A stretch of DNA of 64,000 nucleotides from Bog-532 sp963720945 (lineage in GTDB: Bacteria > Actinomycetota > Actinomycetes > Streptosporangiales > Streptosporangiaceae): NCBI GenBank assembly GCA_963720945.1, contig CAVRHH010000004.1, positions 1 to 64,000 of the forward strand. Reading direction: 5' to 3'. A program made the translations under genes and the position numbers. The stretch's first letter is position 1, and every line of letters begins with the position of its first letter. Positions 8,820-17,134 of the stretch are shown here, piece after piece. Under the pieces are notes generated by a model. The model saw only the letters and a program-made list of their open reading frames with translations. It was not told the origin of the DNA and did no database searches.

Positions 8820-9488
8820 ATGGCGCCAGCTGATCCCACCGCCGGCGGGATCTCCCCGCCCCCGCGATCCGATCCCGGCTCCGGCCAGTGGGTCCAGATG
8901 CTCAGCCGCACCGGGCCGCAGCGGGAGGCCGGGCTGGCGCGCCTGCATGATCTGCTGCTGCGGATCGCACGCGGCGAATTGCAGCGGCGCAGCGGGCAGC
9001 TCCGGATCACCGGCCCCGAACTCGATGACCTCGCGTACCAGGCCGCAGCCGACGCGCTCCTGGCCATCGTCGCCAAGCTTGGCCAGTTCCGGGGCGAGAG
9101 CAAGTTCACGACCTGGGCCTACAAGTTCGTTATCTTCGAAGTATCGGCCAAAATCGGACGGCATTTCTGGAGCAACCCGGCTGTGCCGATGGATGCCGAA
9201 GACTGGGACCGGCTGCCCGGCCGGTTCGGCGCCGGCCCCGCGCAGGAGACAGAACAGCGGGAGCTGGCCAGCGCCGTCCGCCGCGCCGTCGATGAGAATC
9301 TCACCCCGCGCCAGCGAAAGGTCTTCGTCGCGATCGTGCTTAACGGCGTGCCCATGGACGCCCTCGTCACCGAGCTCGGCTCTACCCGGAACGCGATTTA
9401 CAAGACGATGTTCGACGCGAGACGTAAGCTGCGGGCCGCCCTTGCCGCTAACGGGTACCTGAACGATCAGACTTCGAGGCACTCATGA
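8820..9488 (+). CDS. ECF-like sigma-70 family RNA polymerase sigma factor
   Basis: The 222-residue protein has a region-2 core (ELDDLAYQAAADALLAIVAK, then GQFRGESKFTTWAYKFV) around residues 65-115. A region-4 helix-turn-helix follows near 163-207 (LTPRQRKVFVAIVLNGVPMD, then STRNAIYKTMFDARRKLR). There is a Pro-rich N-terminal extension. It directs RNA polymerase to a small regulon. The downstream gene overlaps by 4 nt and encodes the probable anti-sigma factor. The region ahead of ATG 8820 is shared with the divergent peroxiredoxin gene, which is a plausible target. Confidence 0.85.
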   Translation: MAPADPTAGGISPPPRSDPGSGQWVQMLSRTGPQREAGLARLHDLLLRIARGELQRRSGQLRITGPELDDLAYQAAADALLAIVAKLGQFRGESKFTTWAYKFVIFEVSAKIGRHFWSNPAVPMDAEDWDRLPGRFGAGPAQETEQRELASAVRRAVDENLTPRQRKVFVAIVLNGVPMDALVTELGSTRNAIYKTMFDARRKLRAALAANGYLNDQTSRHS

Positions 9489-9706
9489 ACGGCTGGACAG
9501 CTCTCGACCGCTTCCTGCAGACCGACCCGCGCGATGTGGGATGCGCTGAGGCGATGGAACTGCTGCACGTGTACACCGAACTGGCAGCCGCTGACGCCCC
9601 GGCGGCGCAACGCTACCCCGGCATCGCCGCTCATCTGGCCGTATGCGGACCATGTGGCGAGGACTTCGACGGCCTGCTCGCAGCGATCCGCGGCACAGCG
9701 GAATGA
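9485..9706 (+). CDS. Putative zinc-binding anti-sigma factor
   Basis: The 73-residue protein has GCAEAMELLHVYTELAAADA and HLAVCGPCGEDFDGLLAAIR: a Cys..His-x3-Cys-x2-Cys arrangement like the zf-HC2 anti-sigma domain, without a membrane segment. Its start overlaps the sigma gene stop (ATGA), a standard sigma/anti-sigma layout. A soluble, possibly redox-sensitive, anti-sigma role is inferred; the nearby peroxiredoxin fits with oxidative control. Confidence 0.75.
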   Translation: MNGWTALDRFLQTDPRDVGCAEAMELLHVYTELAAADAPAAQRYPGIAAHLAVCGPCGEDFDGLLAAIRGTAE

Positions 9707-9722
9707 CCCCGGCCCGGGGAAA

Positions 9723-9995
9723 CTAACGGGCGACTTCGGGGGCGAGGCTGGCCAGGCTGGCCGTGCCGAGCTCGCCGTGCTTGATCAGCAGCGTCTTCGG
9801 GAACCGCTGCTGGCCCATGGTGAGGCCGGTGAAATAGCCCAGTTCGACGAGTTCGGGCTCGGAGAAGTACGTGTGCAGCTCCGCCCGGAGGTCATCATCG
9901 GCGCTGCCACGATCCCAGGCGATCGCCTCGGCCCGGCGCAGTGCCGCGCGCTCGCGGCCGTCATAGCGACCGGACCTGCGGGCATTCCATGGCGC
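9723..9995 (-). pseudogene. 5'-truncated carboxymuconolactone decarboxylase/AhpD-like gene
   Basis: The minus strand reads GRYDGRERAALRRAEAIAWD, then ELHTYFSEPELVELGYFTGL and QQRFPKTLLIKHGELG to a TAG at 9723-9725. This is the C-terminal half of a CMD/AhpD-fold protein. A TGA stands about 25 nt upstream in frame and no start codon lies between. The N-terminal half with the CxxC (if any) is gone. Confidence 0.65.
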
Positions 9996-10012
9996 TAAGC
10001 CTCCAGGCCTGC

Positions 10013-10038
10013 TGCCGGATCAGATCTGCGATCCGGCA
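10013..10038. terminator. Terminator-like hairpin
   Basis: TGCCGGATC and GATCCGGCA form 9-bp arms around an 8-nt loop, 45 nt past the stop of the flavodoxin-type reductase gene on the minus strand. Confidence 0.5.
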
Positions 10039-10082
10039 CCCGCTCCCATGATCTTCCGGGCTATCCCTGGCTTTGCAGCTGA

Positions 10083-10799
10083 TCAGCGGTATTCGGGGTT
10101 CTCGAAGTCGAAACGGCAGCCGGCGTCCCATTCGGAACGCTGGTTGCCGTAGGCGGGGATGCCGCCGGCGTCCTTGAGCATCCGGGCCACGTGCAGCAGG
10201 TTCCAGGTCATGAACGTGGTGTTGCGGTTGGTGAAGTCATTGTCCGGGCCGCCGGACCCTGCGTCGAGGTAGGAGGGTCCTGGCCCCGCTTCGCCGATCC
10301 AGCCGGAGTCAGCCTGCGGCGGGATGGTGTACCCGAGGTGCTGCAGGCTGTACAGGACGTTCATGGCGCAGTGCTTGACGCCGTCCTCGTTCCCGGTGAT
10401 CAGGCAGCCGCCGGCCCGGCCGTAATAGGCGTACTGGCCGGCGTCGTTGAGCAGGTGGGAGCAGGCGTACAGCCGCTCGATCACCCGCTTGGTGACCGAA
10501 CTGTTGTCGCCGAGCCAGATCGGGCCCGCGAGCACGAGGATGTCGGCGGCCAGCACCTTTGCATAAAGCTGCGGCCAGGCGTCGGTGGCCGCGCCGTGCT
10601 CGGTCATGTCGGGCCACACGCCGGTCGCGATGTCATGGTCGATGGCGCGGATCGTTTCTGCCCGCACGCCCTGCTTACGCATGATCCCGGCGCTGACATC
10701 GATCAGTCCCTGCGTGTTGCTGCGCTCGGGCGACGGTTTCAGGGTGCAGTTGACATACAGCGCGTTCAGGTCATCGTAGCGAGGGCTCGTGCTGGTCAT
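10083..10799 (-). CDS. Flavodoxin-fold NAD(P)H-dependent oxidoreductase
   Basis: The 238-residue protein has the flavodoxin-like fold of the NADPH-dependent FMN reductase/multimeric flavodoxin WrbA group. ALYVNCTLKPSPERSNTQGL is the FMN phosphate loop, ADILVLAGPIWLGDNSSVTK the second flavin loop, and GRAGGCLITGNEDG the third. It is cytoplasmic and reduces quinones, flavins or similar acceptors. It stands alone, divergent from nhaA across a 270-bp spacer that should hold both promoters. Confidence 0.85.
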   Translation of the reverse strand: MTSTSPRYDDLNALYVNCTLKPSPERSNTQGLIDVSAGIMRKQGVRAETIRAIDHDIATGVWPDMTEHGAATDAWPQLYAKVLAADILVLAGPIWLGDNSSVTKRVIERLYACSHLLNDAGQYAYYGRAGGCLITGNEDGVKHCAMNVLYSLQHLGYTIPPQADSGWIGEAGPGPSYLDAGSGGPDNDFTNRNTTFMTWNLLHVARMLKDAGGIPAYGNQRSEWDAGCRFDFENPEYR

Positions 10800-11070
10800 G
10801 GGTGCTCCTTTGGGGGCGAGAAGTCCGGGCCCGTCAGGACATGGTCCGCGCCGGCGAGCCTGCGTTACAAGATCGATGGGCCGGCCGACGGCCCGGGTGG
10901 GCCACGGTGCTCGGGCTGAGTGCTCCGCCGCGAACCCGCCGGGCTCGCGGGCGTCACCCGTAAGCTGCCACGAGAGCCATCGTGGCCATCGGTACCTTTT
11001 TACACGGCGCTCGCGCTTGCCAGCCGGCTCTGAGATCGTGAGCTATAGCGGCGCGCGAGAGAATCTTGGG

Positions 11071-12984
11071 GTGACCGAACCCGACGCCTCCGCCTCGCAG
11101 TTTTCGCCGCGCACGGTGTGGGCGCGGAGGCTGGAGACGCCGCTTCGCCAGTTCCTGCGCACCGAGACCGGCAGCGCGGCGGTCCTGCTGGCCGCCACGC
11201 TGGCCGCGCTAGCCTGGGCCAACATCGACCCGTCGGGGTATGCGGCGACGTGGCACACGGTGCTGGTGATCCGGTCCGGCACGAGGGGCCTGGCAGATAG
11301 CTGGCAGGGCTGGGTGAACTCTGGGCTGATGGCGTTCTTCTTCCTGGTGGCCGGCCTGGAGGCGCGCCGCGAGTTCGACCTGGGCGAGCTGCGGGAGCGG
11401 CGGCGGCTGGCGCTGCCGCTGGTGGTCGCCCTGGGCGGGATGGTCGTGCCGATCGCGATCTACCTGGCCATCAACTTCGGCCGCTCATCAGCGTCTGGCT
11501 GGGGCACGGCCATGTCCAGCGACACCGCGTTCGCGCTTGGCGCGCTGGCCCTGGTCGGCCCGGGCGTGCCGGACCGGGTGCGCACCTACCTGCTCACGTT
11601 CGCGCTCGCCGATGACGTGGCGGGGATCGTGGTCATCGCGCTGGCCTACAGCGGCCACATCGACCTGACCGCGCTGGCTGCGGGCGTTGCCATCCTCGGC
11701 GTGGTGATGGTGGCGCGCTGGCGGGGTGTCCGCAATGGCCCGGCCTACCTGCTGCTGGGGGTGGCGGCCTGGATCGCGTTCTTCGAGTCCGGCGTCGATC
11801 CGGTGGTGGTCGGCCTGGCGATGGGCCTGCTCGCCCTAGCCTACCCCGCCGCGCGCAGCGACCTGGAGCACGCCTCGGAATCGTTCCGGCTGTTCCGTGA
11901 GCAGCCGGTCCCGGAGCTGGCCCGCGACGCGCGGGAGAGCGTGCGGCTGGCGATCTCGCCGAACGACCGGCTGCAGCAGCTGTTCCATCCCTGGACGAGC
12001 TACCTGATCGTGCCGTTGTTCGCCTTGGCCAACGCGGGGATCACGGTCAGCGGGAGCTTCCTGGCCCACGCCTACACCTCGCCGGTCACGCTCGGGATCC
12101 TGCTCGGCTACGTGGTGGGGAAACCGGCCGGGACCGTCGGCGCGGCCTGGCTGCTGACCCGGGTCAGCCGCGGTGCGATCCGCCCGCCGGTCGGCTGGGC
12201 GGCGGTGACCGGTGCCGGGGCCATCGCGGGCATCGGCTTCATCGTGTCGCTGCTGATCGCCTCGCTCGCCTTCCACGGCAGCCAGCTGGCCGAGGCGAAG
12301 GTGGGCGTGCTGTCCGCCGCGCTATGCGCCTCGGCGCTTGGCTGGGCCGTCTTCCGGCTCACCGCGATGCTGCCCAAACGGCTGCGCGCCCGCGCGCTGC
12401 TCGGCACCGCCGACACCATCATCGACCTGGCGGTGCCCGTCGACCCCGAACGCGATCACGTGCGCGGCCCGGACCGGGCACCGGTCACGCTCGTGGAGTA
12501 CGGCGACTTCGAGTGCCCCTACTGTGGCCGGGCCGAGCCGGTGGTCCGGGAGCTTCTGGCCGGCTACGGCGACCTGCGCTACGTATGGCGGCACCTGCCG
12601 CTGACCGACGTGCACCCGCACGCGCAGCTCGCGGCCGAGGGCGCCGAGGCCGCCGCCGGCCAGGGCAAGTTCTGGCCGATGCACGACCAGCTGCTGGACC
12701 ACCAGGGTGCGCTGACCGGCAAGGACCTGATCCGGTACGCCGGCGAGCTCGGCCTGGACATCGACCGGTTCACCCGCGACCTGCGCAACCACGCCGGGCA
12801 GGCCAAGATCGCTGCGGACGTGGACTCCGCCGACCTGAGCGGCGTCTCGGGCACGCCCACGTTCTTCGTCAACGGCAAGCGGCACCACGGCGCCTACGAC
12901 ATCAGCACGCTTTCGGATGCGGTGCGGACGGCCAGGACCCGGACCCTGATCAGCTCCCCCCCGCAGCCACGGCGCCCGTCCTGA
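11071..12984 (+). CDS. nhaA: Na+/H+ antiporter NhaA fused to a DsbA-like thioredoxin domain
   Basis: The 637-residue protein starts with about 410 residues of NhaA: FFFLVAGLEARREFDLGELR, AMSSDTAFALGALAL and FALADDVAGIVVIAL (the paired acidic residues of the ion site), then GAIAGIGFIVSLLIASLAF. The C-terminal 190 residues form a DsbA-type thiol domain with DFECPYCGRAEPVV (Cys482, Cys485) and the cis-Pro region SGTPTFFVNGK. The fusion is a known actinobacterial architecture whose thiol-domain role is unresolved. GTG 11071 is the start that fits the family; weak ribosome site. An upstream in-frame extension has no NhaA similarity and was not used. Confidence 0.9.
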   Translation: MTEPDASASQFSPRTVWARRLETPLRQFLRTETGSAAVLLAATLAALAWANIDPSGYAATWHTVLVIRSGTRGLADSWQGWVNSGLMAFFFLVAGLEARREFDLGELRERRRLALPLVVALGGMVVPIAIYLAINFGRSSASGWGTAMSSDTAFALGALALVGPGVPDRVRTYLLTFALADDVAGIVVIALAYSGHIDLTALAAGVAILGVVMVARWRGVRNGPAYLLLGVAAWIAFFESGVDPVVVGLAMGLLALAYPAARSDLEHASESFRLFREQPVPELARDARESVRLAISPNDRLQQLFHPWTSYLIVPLFALANAGITVSGSFLAHAYTSPVTLGILLGYVVGKPAGTVGAAWLLTRVSRGAIRPPVGWAAVTGAGAIAGIGFIVSLLIASLAFHGSQLAEAKVGVLSAALCASALGWAVFRLTAMLPKRLRARALLGTADTIIDLAVPVDPERDHVRGPDRAPVTLVEYGDFECPYCGRAEPVVRELLAGYGDLRYVWRHLPLTDVHPHAQLAAEGAEAAAGQGKFWPMHDQLLDHQGALTGKDLIRYAGELGLDIDRFTRDLRNHAGQAKIAADVDSADLSGVSGTPTFFVNGKRHHGAYDISTLSDAVRTARTRTLISSPPQPRRPS

Positions 12985-13278
12985 TCAGCTCAGCCCGGGC
13001 CGATGCATGTCATCGGCCATCCCGCAAGTAGGCGGCCATGGCCTGGTTCAACGGCTTGCTGCTCAGGCAATCCTCCACCGTCAGCCCAGGCCGGAACAGG
13101 GCGGCCTGCGTGGCGCTGCGCGGGCACAGCCGAAGCAGATGGTGTCTGCGTGGGGCGGGGTGGGCTCGTCACGGATAGCCGACCTGACGATGTGCGGCCG
13201 GGCGGGTGTGGCGAGGCTGGCCGGTGAGTGATCAGCAGGCTTGCCTGCCTGCGCACCTCAGCTGGAAGGAAGGTTTGA
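12985..13278. other. Gap, no gene supported
   Basis: Several short overlapping frames on both strands; none has a ribosome site with a protein-like sequence. A GGAAGGA motif at the right end belongs to the SDR stub that follows. Confidence 0.4.
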
Positions 13279-13437
13279 ATGAGCACGATCTGGCTCGAGG
13301 GCCTGAACGATCTCGCGGACGGGCCGGGCCGGCCGATGACGATGCCGGTGTTCGCGGGGCAGAAACTGGTGGTCGTCGGCGGCAGCAGCGGGATGGGCCG
13401 GCAGGCCGCTGCGGATGTGATAGCGGACGCAACTTAA
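13279..13437 (+). pseudogene. Truncated SDR-family oxidoreductase (N-terminal 52 residues)
   Basis: ATG 13279 follows GGAAGGA at good distance and the frame reads to QKLVVVGGSSGMGRQAAADV, the Rossmann dinucleotide-binding turn (GGxxxGxG), then stops at TAA 13435. A complete SDR is about 250 residues; the catalytic Ser-Tyr-Lys part is absent. It is either a remnant or a dinucleotide-binding stub. Confidence 0.6.
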
Positions 13438-13537
13438 AAGCCCGCCCCGCCCGTGCGCCGGCCCAGCCACCCGGCACACAGGCCGCCGCACCCCAGCCGG
13501 AAATGCAGGCCATAACAATCCCGGGAGGAATGAGCAC

Positions 13538-13837
13538 ATGGTGGCGTGGGACCGCGTGACCGATACTGACGTATTGCGCGCGATACAGGAGTACGACCGG
13601 CTCGGGCCGGAGCAGTTCTTCGCTGCGCATGGTTTCGGCCCGACCACGACTTATGACCTGATCAAAGACGAACGCCGCTACCCGCCGAAAGCCATCTTGG
13701 GTACGGCTTACGAGTTCGCCACGGGCCAGCGCCTGGACTCCGGCGATTTCGAAGGCGGAAAGAGTGGTGCCGTCGCGGTGCTCGGGAAGTTGGGATTCAC
13801 CGTCCAGCACAAGCAACAACCAGCCGGGCAAAGCTGA
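13538..13837 (+). CDS. Stand-alone ScoMcrA-like N-terminal head-domain protein
   Basis: The 99-residue protein begins WDRVTDTDVLRAIQEYDRLG, followed by AHGFGPTTTYDLIKDERRYP and PKAILGTAYEFATGQRLDSG. This is the pattern of the N-terminal head domain of ScoMcrA, the type IV enzyme of Streptomyces coelicolor that cuts phosphorothioated or methylated DNA. The SBD, SRA and HNH parts are not present. GGGAGGAATGAGCAC gives a strong ribosome site. The small protein may bind DNA by itself or be a remnant of a restriction gene, although its frame is clean. Confidence 0.7.
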   Translation: MVAWDRVTDTDVLRAIQEYDRLGPEQFFAAHGFGPTTTYDLIKDERRYPPKAILGTAYEFATGQRLDSGDFEGGKSGAVAVLGKLGFTVQHKQQPAGQS

Positions 13838-13862
13838 CCCGCACGGGAGCATGGAGCACGAG

Positions 13863-14288
13863 ATGTCCGAAAGCGATGTTGGCGTGGTGCTGGCGCATGG
13901 TGGCTGGGCTGATGGGTCGAGCTGGAGCAAGGTGATCGCGGGTCTGCGGTCCGAGAGGGTGAAGGCGGTCGCCGCGCCTCTGCCGCTGACCTCTCTGGCA
14001 GACGACGTGGCGGCGCTCGATCAGATGCTGGAGCGGGTCGAGGGTCCGGTCGTGGTGGCCGGGAACGCCTATGCCGGCGCGGTCATCGCGTCGACGAGCG
14101 ATGAGAAGGTGGCGTCGCTGGTGTATGTCGCCGCGCTTGCCCCCGACGAGGGCGAGACGGTGGGGGCCGAAGCCTTCAAGCGCGACATCCCCGACGCCGA
14201 CGTTCGTTTCGTCGACACCGGTCACTTCGCTCTGGAGACCCACGTCGAAGAGATCGCAACCGCGATCGGCGAGTTCCTCACCCGATAG
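13863..14288 (+). CDS. Short degenerate alpha/beta-hydrolase
   Basis: The N-terminus VGVVLAHGGWADGSSWSKVI is the oxyanion strand-turn of the alpha/beta-hydrolase fold and VVVAGNAYAGAVIAST is the nucleophile elbow. The expected G-x-S-x-G has become G-N-A-Y-A, so no serine nucleophile exists. The product is about 141 residues instead of 230-280: after VASLVYVAALAPDEGETVG it jumps to DVRFVDTGHFALETHVEEI, the His-containing end typical of another hydrolase group. The cap and Asp region are missing. An alternative start is ATG 13851. It is probably an inactive recombination product. Confidence 0.65.
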   Translation: MSESDVGVVLAHGGWADGSSWSKVIAGLRSERVKAVAAPLPLTSLADDVAALDQMLERVEGPVVVAGNAYAGAVIASTSDEKVASLVYVAALAPDEGETVGAEAFKRDIPDADVRFVDTGHFALETHVEEIATAIGEFLTR

Positions 14289-14332
14289 TCAGGTGCAGTA
14301 GCGTGGTCCGGCCGTGACTGTACCTACGAGTT

Positions 14333-15313
14333 TTACTCCCGCGCCTGGGCAGGGCCGGGTGCGGCATACGTCACAGCCGCTGGCCGCTCTTCCACCAGGA
14401 AGCGATGCCCGTCAGGTCCTGGTACCAGGGCGGCGCGGATGCCCCCGCGCAGCGTCATGAGGTGGTCATCGGCCAGGGGCGTGCCGCAGCGTGCGAGCGC
14501 TGCGGCTGTTGCGTCCAGCGACGCGACTCGCAGCGCACAGTGTGTCGCGAGGATGTCGTTGCTGGCGGTGTCGGGAGGGATCGGCCGGCGTGTGCCCGCG
14601 TGGTAGCGCAGCAGTTCCAGCCGTGGCGCAGGCAGGTCCGGCGCGAGCCGGGTGACGCTGACGTGGACGTCTTCGACGTCATCCAGAGCGGCCTGTTCGG
14701 GCCCGCGGTTCTCGGTGCGGGTTCCGGCGCTGAACCCGAATACGGACCTGAAGAATCTCGTGCTGCTGGCCGAGTCGCTGACCGCGATGGCGGTGTGATC
14801 GACACCGAGAACCGGGCCGGTGCCGTTAGCGTTGCGCCATGCTGCCGGGACACGTCCCTCGGGGAACGCGAGCAGTTCCAGCGGGTGGCCGTCGTGATCA
14901 CGGAACTTGAACGCTGTCACGCCTCCGGAGCTATCCGGCAGGCGCACCGGACCTTCGCGGCTGATGGGCCGGAAATTCAGGTTGGCCATGACCCGCTGGT
15001 GCGCGTGCGTCATGTCGTTCACGACGATCGCCATGTGCTGGAACCAAAGGTCGGTGCTCGTGCTGTCCGGCGGGTACGGGCGTCCCGCCATGTCCGTGAA
15101 CTCCAGTAGTTCGATCCGCTCGCGGCCCAGCCGCACCAATGAGCGCCGTCCGCGCGCCCGTGAGAGGCACAGCACGCGGGTCAGCGCCGGGTCGATGTCG
15201 CCGCGTTGCTCGACGCCGCATCCGAAGGTCCTGACGTAGTCGTCTTCTGCCCGGTCGAGGTCCGACACGATCAGGGTGACCCGGCTGATCACGGTTTGCT
15301 GTCTCATGGTCAT
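14333..15313 (-). CDS. VOC (glyoxalase/dioxygenase fold) protein with two domains
   Basis: The 326-residue protein has two VOC modules: ISRVTLIVSDLDRAEDDYVR near the start and VLGVDHTAIAVSDSASSTRF near residue 180, with FRDHDGHPLELLAFPEG ending the first. The VOC fold binds a metal and handles small carbonyl or aromatic compounds; members include dioxygenases and lyases. Start ATG 15313 overlaps the GH15 stop (ATGA), so it is the last gene of the sugar-oxidation operon and is translationally coupled to GH15. Confidence 0.8.
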   Translation of the reverse strand: MTMRQQTVISRVTLIVSDLDRAEDDYVRTFGCGVEQRGDIDPALTRVLCLSRARGRRSLVRLGRERIELLEFTDMAGRPYPPDSTSTDLWFQHMAIVVNDMTHAHQRVMANLNFRPISREGPVRLPDSSGGVTAFKFRDHDGHPLELLAFPEGRVPAAWRNANGTGPVLGVDHTAIAVSDSASSTRFFRSVFGFSAGTRTENRGPEQAALDDVEDVHVSVTRLAPDLPAPRLELLRYHAGTRRPIPPDTASNDILATHCALRVASLDATAAALARCGTPLADDHLMTLRGGIRAALVPGPDGHRFLVEERPAAVTYAAPGPAQARE

Positions 15314-17103
15314 CTCGTCATCGGGTTGTCGCTGCGGGCCATGTGCCCCATGTGCAGCTGGAGGGCGCTGACGATCAGGGCGAAGTGGCTGAACGCCTGT
15401 GGGGTGTTGCCCAGCTGGCGGTGCGCGGCCGGGTCCCATTCCTCGCTCAGCAGCCCGACGTCGTTGCGCAGCAGGAGCAGGCGCTCGAACAGCTCGATGG
15501 CGTCCCGGTGCTGCCCGGACGCGTGCAGCGCGTCCACCAGCCAGAACGAGCAGGCGATGAACAGGCCTTCGCTGCCCTTGATGCCGTCGTCGGTCGCGGT
15601 GGTCTGATAGCGCTTGACCAGGCCGCCGTCGCTCAGTTCGCGGCGGACCGCGTCGATTGTGCCCATTACACGCGGGTCCGTGGCGGGGAGGAAGCCGACG
15701 CGCGGGATCAGCAGCAGGCTGGCATCGAGCGCGGTGGAGCCGTAGGCCTGGGTGAAGGTGTTGCGTTCGGCGTCGAACGCGTGGGTAACGACATCCTGGT
15801 GGATCTGATCGCGGAGCTGTTCCCAGCGCAGCACCGGGCCGGGCAGGCCGTACACGCGGACCGATCGGGCCATCCGGTCGGCGGCGGCCCACGCCATGAC
15901 CTTGGAGTGCGTGAAGTGCCGCCGGTCGCCGCGCACCTCCCACAATCCGTTGTCCGGTTCGCGCCAGGCTGATTCGAGGTAGTCCATCAGGGCGACCTGC
16001 AGGGCCCACGCGTCGCGGTCGGCGGGAAGACCTGCCTGCCGGGCGAGGAACAGGGCGTCCAGTGTCTCACCCCAGACGTCGAGCTGGACCTGACCGGACG
16101 CGGCGTTGCCCGTGCGGACCGGGCTGCTGCCTTCGTAGCCGGACAACCAGGGCAGGTCGGCCTCGGGAAGCCGGCGCGCGCCGTCCAGGCTGTACAGGAT
16201 CTGCAGCCTCTCCGGCTGACCCGCTATGGCGCGCAGCAGCCAGTCGCGCCACGCGCCGGCCTCGGACCTGAACCCGGCCGCGAGAAGGGCCTGCAGCGTG
16301 TAGGTGGCGTCGCGAAGCCAGCAGTACCGGTAATCCCAGTTGCGGACGCCGCCGATCTCCTCCGGCAGCGACGTGGTCGCCGCCGCGACGATCCCGCCCG
16401 TCGGCTCGTAGGTCAGGGCCTTCAGGGTAATGACCGACCGGTCGACGGCGTCGCTGTACGGCCCGGCTTGGTAAGCGGCATGAGCAGACCACTCGGTCCA
16501 GAAGTCCATCGTCGCGGACAGGGCCTGCTCGGCGTCTACCTGCGGCATCTGCGGGTCGTGGCCGGGCGCCCACGACATGACGAACGGAACCCGATCGCCC
16601 TTGCGCACGGTGAAGTCCGCGAGCGTGCCCCATTGATCGCCACGCAGCGGGACCGCGGACATCAGCCGGACGCGGTCAGGCCCCGCGATCGCATGGACCT
16701 GGGTGCCAAGGTTCCGGACCCACGGAACGACGCGGCCGTAGTCGAACCGCAGGCGCAGCGCCGATCGCATCGCCACTTCGCCGCGCAAGCCCACCGCGAT
16801 GCGGATAAGGTGCGGGGTGCCCGCCCGGGGCGGCATGAAGTCGATGACCCGTACGGCGCCGTCCGCGGTGACCCAGTCCGTCTCGAGCACCAGGGTGTGG
16901 CCGGCGTACCGGCGGGCCGTGCAGGTGCTCGCCCCCGCGGGCGCGAGAGCCCAGTGTCCCGCCTCGTGGTTGTGCAGGAGGGCGGCGAACGCGGCGGGCG
17001 AGTCGAAGCGGGGCAGGCAGAGCCAGTCGACCGACCCCGCGGTGCTCACCAGAGCTGCCGTGTGCAGGTCTCCCAGCACGGCGTAATCTTCGATTTTCGG
17101 CAT
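15310..17103 (-). CDS. Glycoside hydrolase family 15 protein (glucoamylase/trehalase-like)
   Basis: The 597-residue, signal-less protein starts KIEDYAVLGDLHTAALVSTA with GSVDWLCLPRFDSPAAFAAL, the N-terminal beta-sandwich signature of actinobacterial GH15 enzymes. The (alpha/alpha)6 barrel contains GGVRNWDYRYCWLRDATYTL, QLDVWGETLDALFLAR and TDDGIKGSEGLFIACSFWLV, which carry the general acid and base glutamates. It should release glucose from trehalose or short alpha-glucans in the cytoplasm. It lies 31 nt after the GMC gene and shares an overlap with the VOC gene. Confidence 0.9.
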   Translation of the reverse strand: MPKIEDYAVLGDLHTAALVSTAGSVDWLCLPRFDSPAAFAALLHNHEAGHWALAPAGASTCTARRYAGHTLVLETDWVTADGAVRVIDFMPPRAGTPHLIRIAVGLRGEVAMRSALRLRFDYGRVVPWVRNLGTQVHAIAGPDRVRLMSAVPLRGDQWGTLADFTVRKGDRVPFVMSWAPGHDPQMPQVDAEQALSATMDFWTEWSAHAAYQAGPYSDAVDRSVITLKALTYEPTGGIVAAATTSLPEEIGGVRNWDYRYCWLRDATYTLQALLAAGFRSEAGAWRDWLLRAIAGQPERLQILYSLDGARRLPEADLPWLSGYEGSSPVRTGNAASGQVQLDVWGETLDALFLARQAGLPADRDAWALQVALMDYLESAWREPDNGLWEVRGDRRHFTHSKVMAWAAADRMARSVRVYGLPGPVLRWEQLRDQIHQDVVTHAFDAERNTFTQAYGSTALDASLLLIPRVGFLPATDPRVMGTIDAVRRELSDGGLVKRYQTTATDDGIKGSEGLFIACSFWLVDALHASGQHRDAIELFERLLLLRNDVGLLSEEWDPAAHRQLGNTPQAFSHFALIVSALQLHMGHMARSDNPMTR

Positions 17104-17134
17104 GACCAGAGACCTCTCACAGGACGGGCGAGGA

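Noticed and set aside
10789..11070. Upstream extension of NhaA
   Set aside because: The extra 94 codons have no similarity to NhaA and contain the divergent promoter region.
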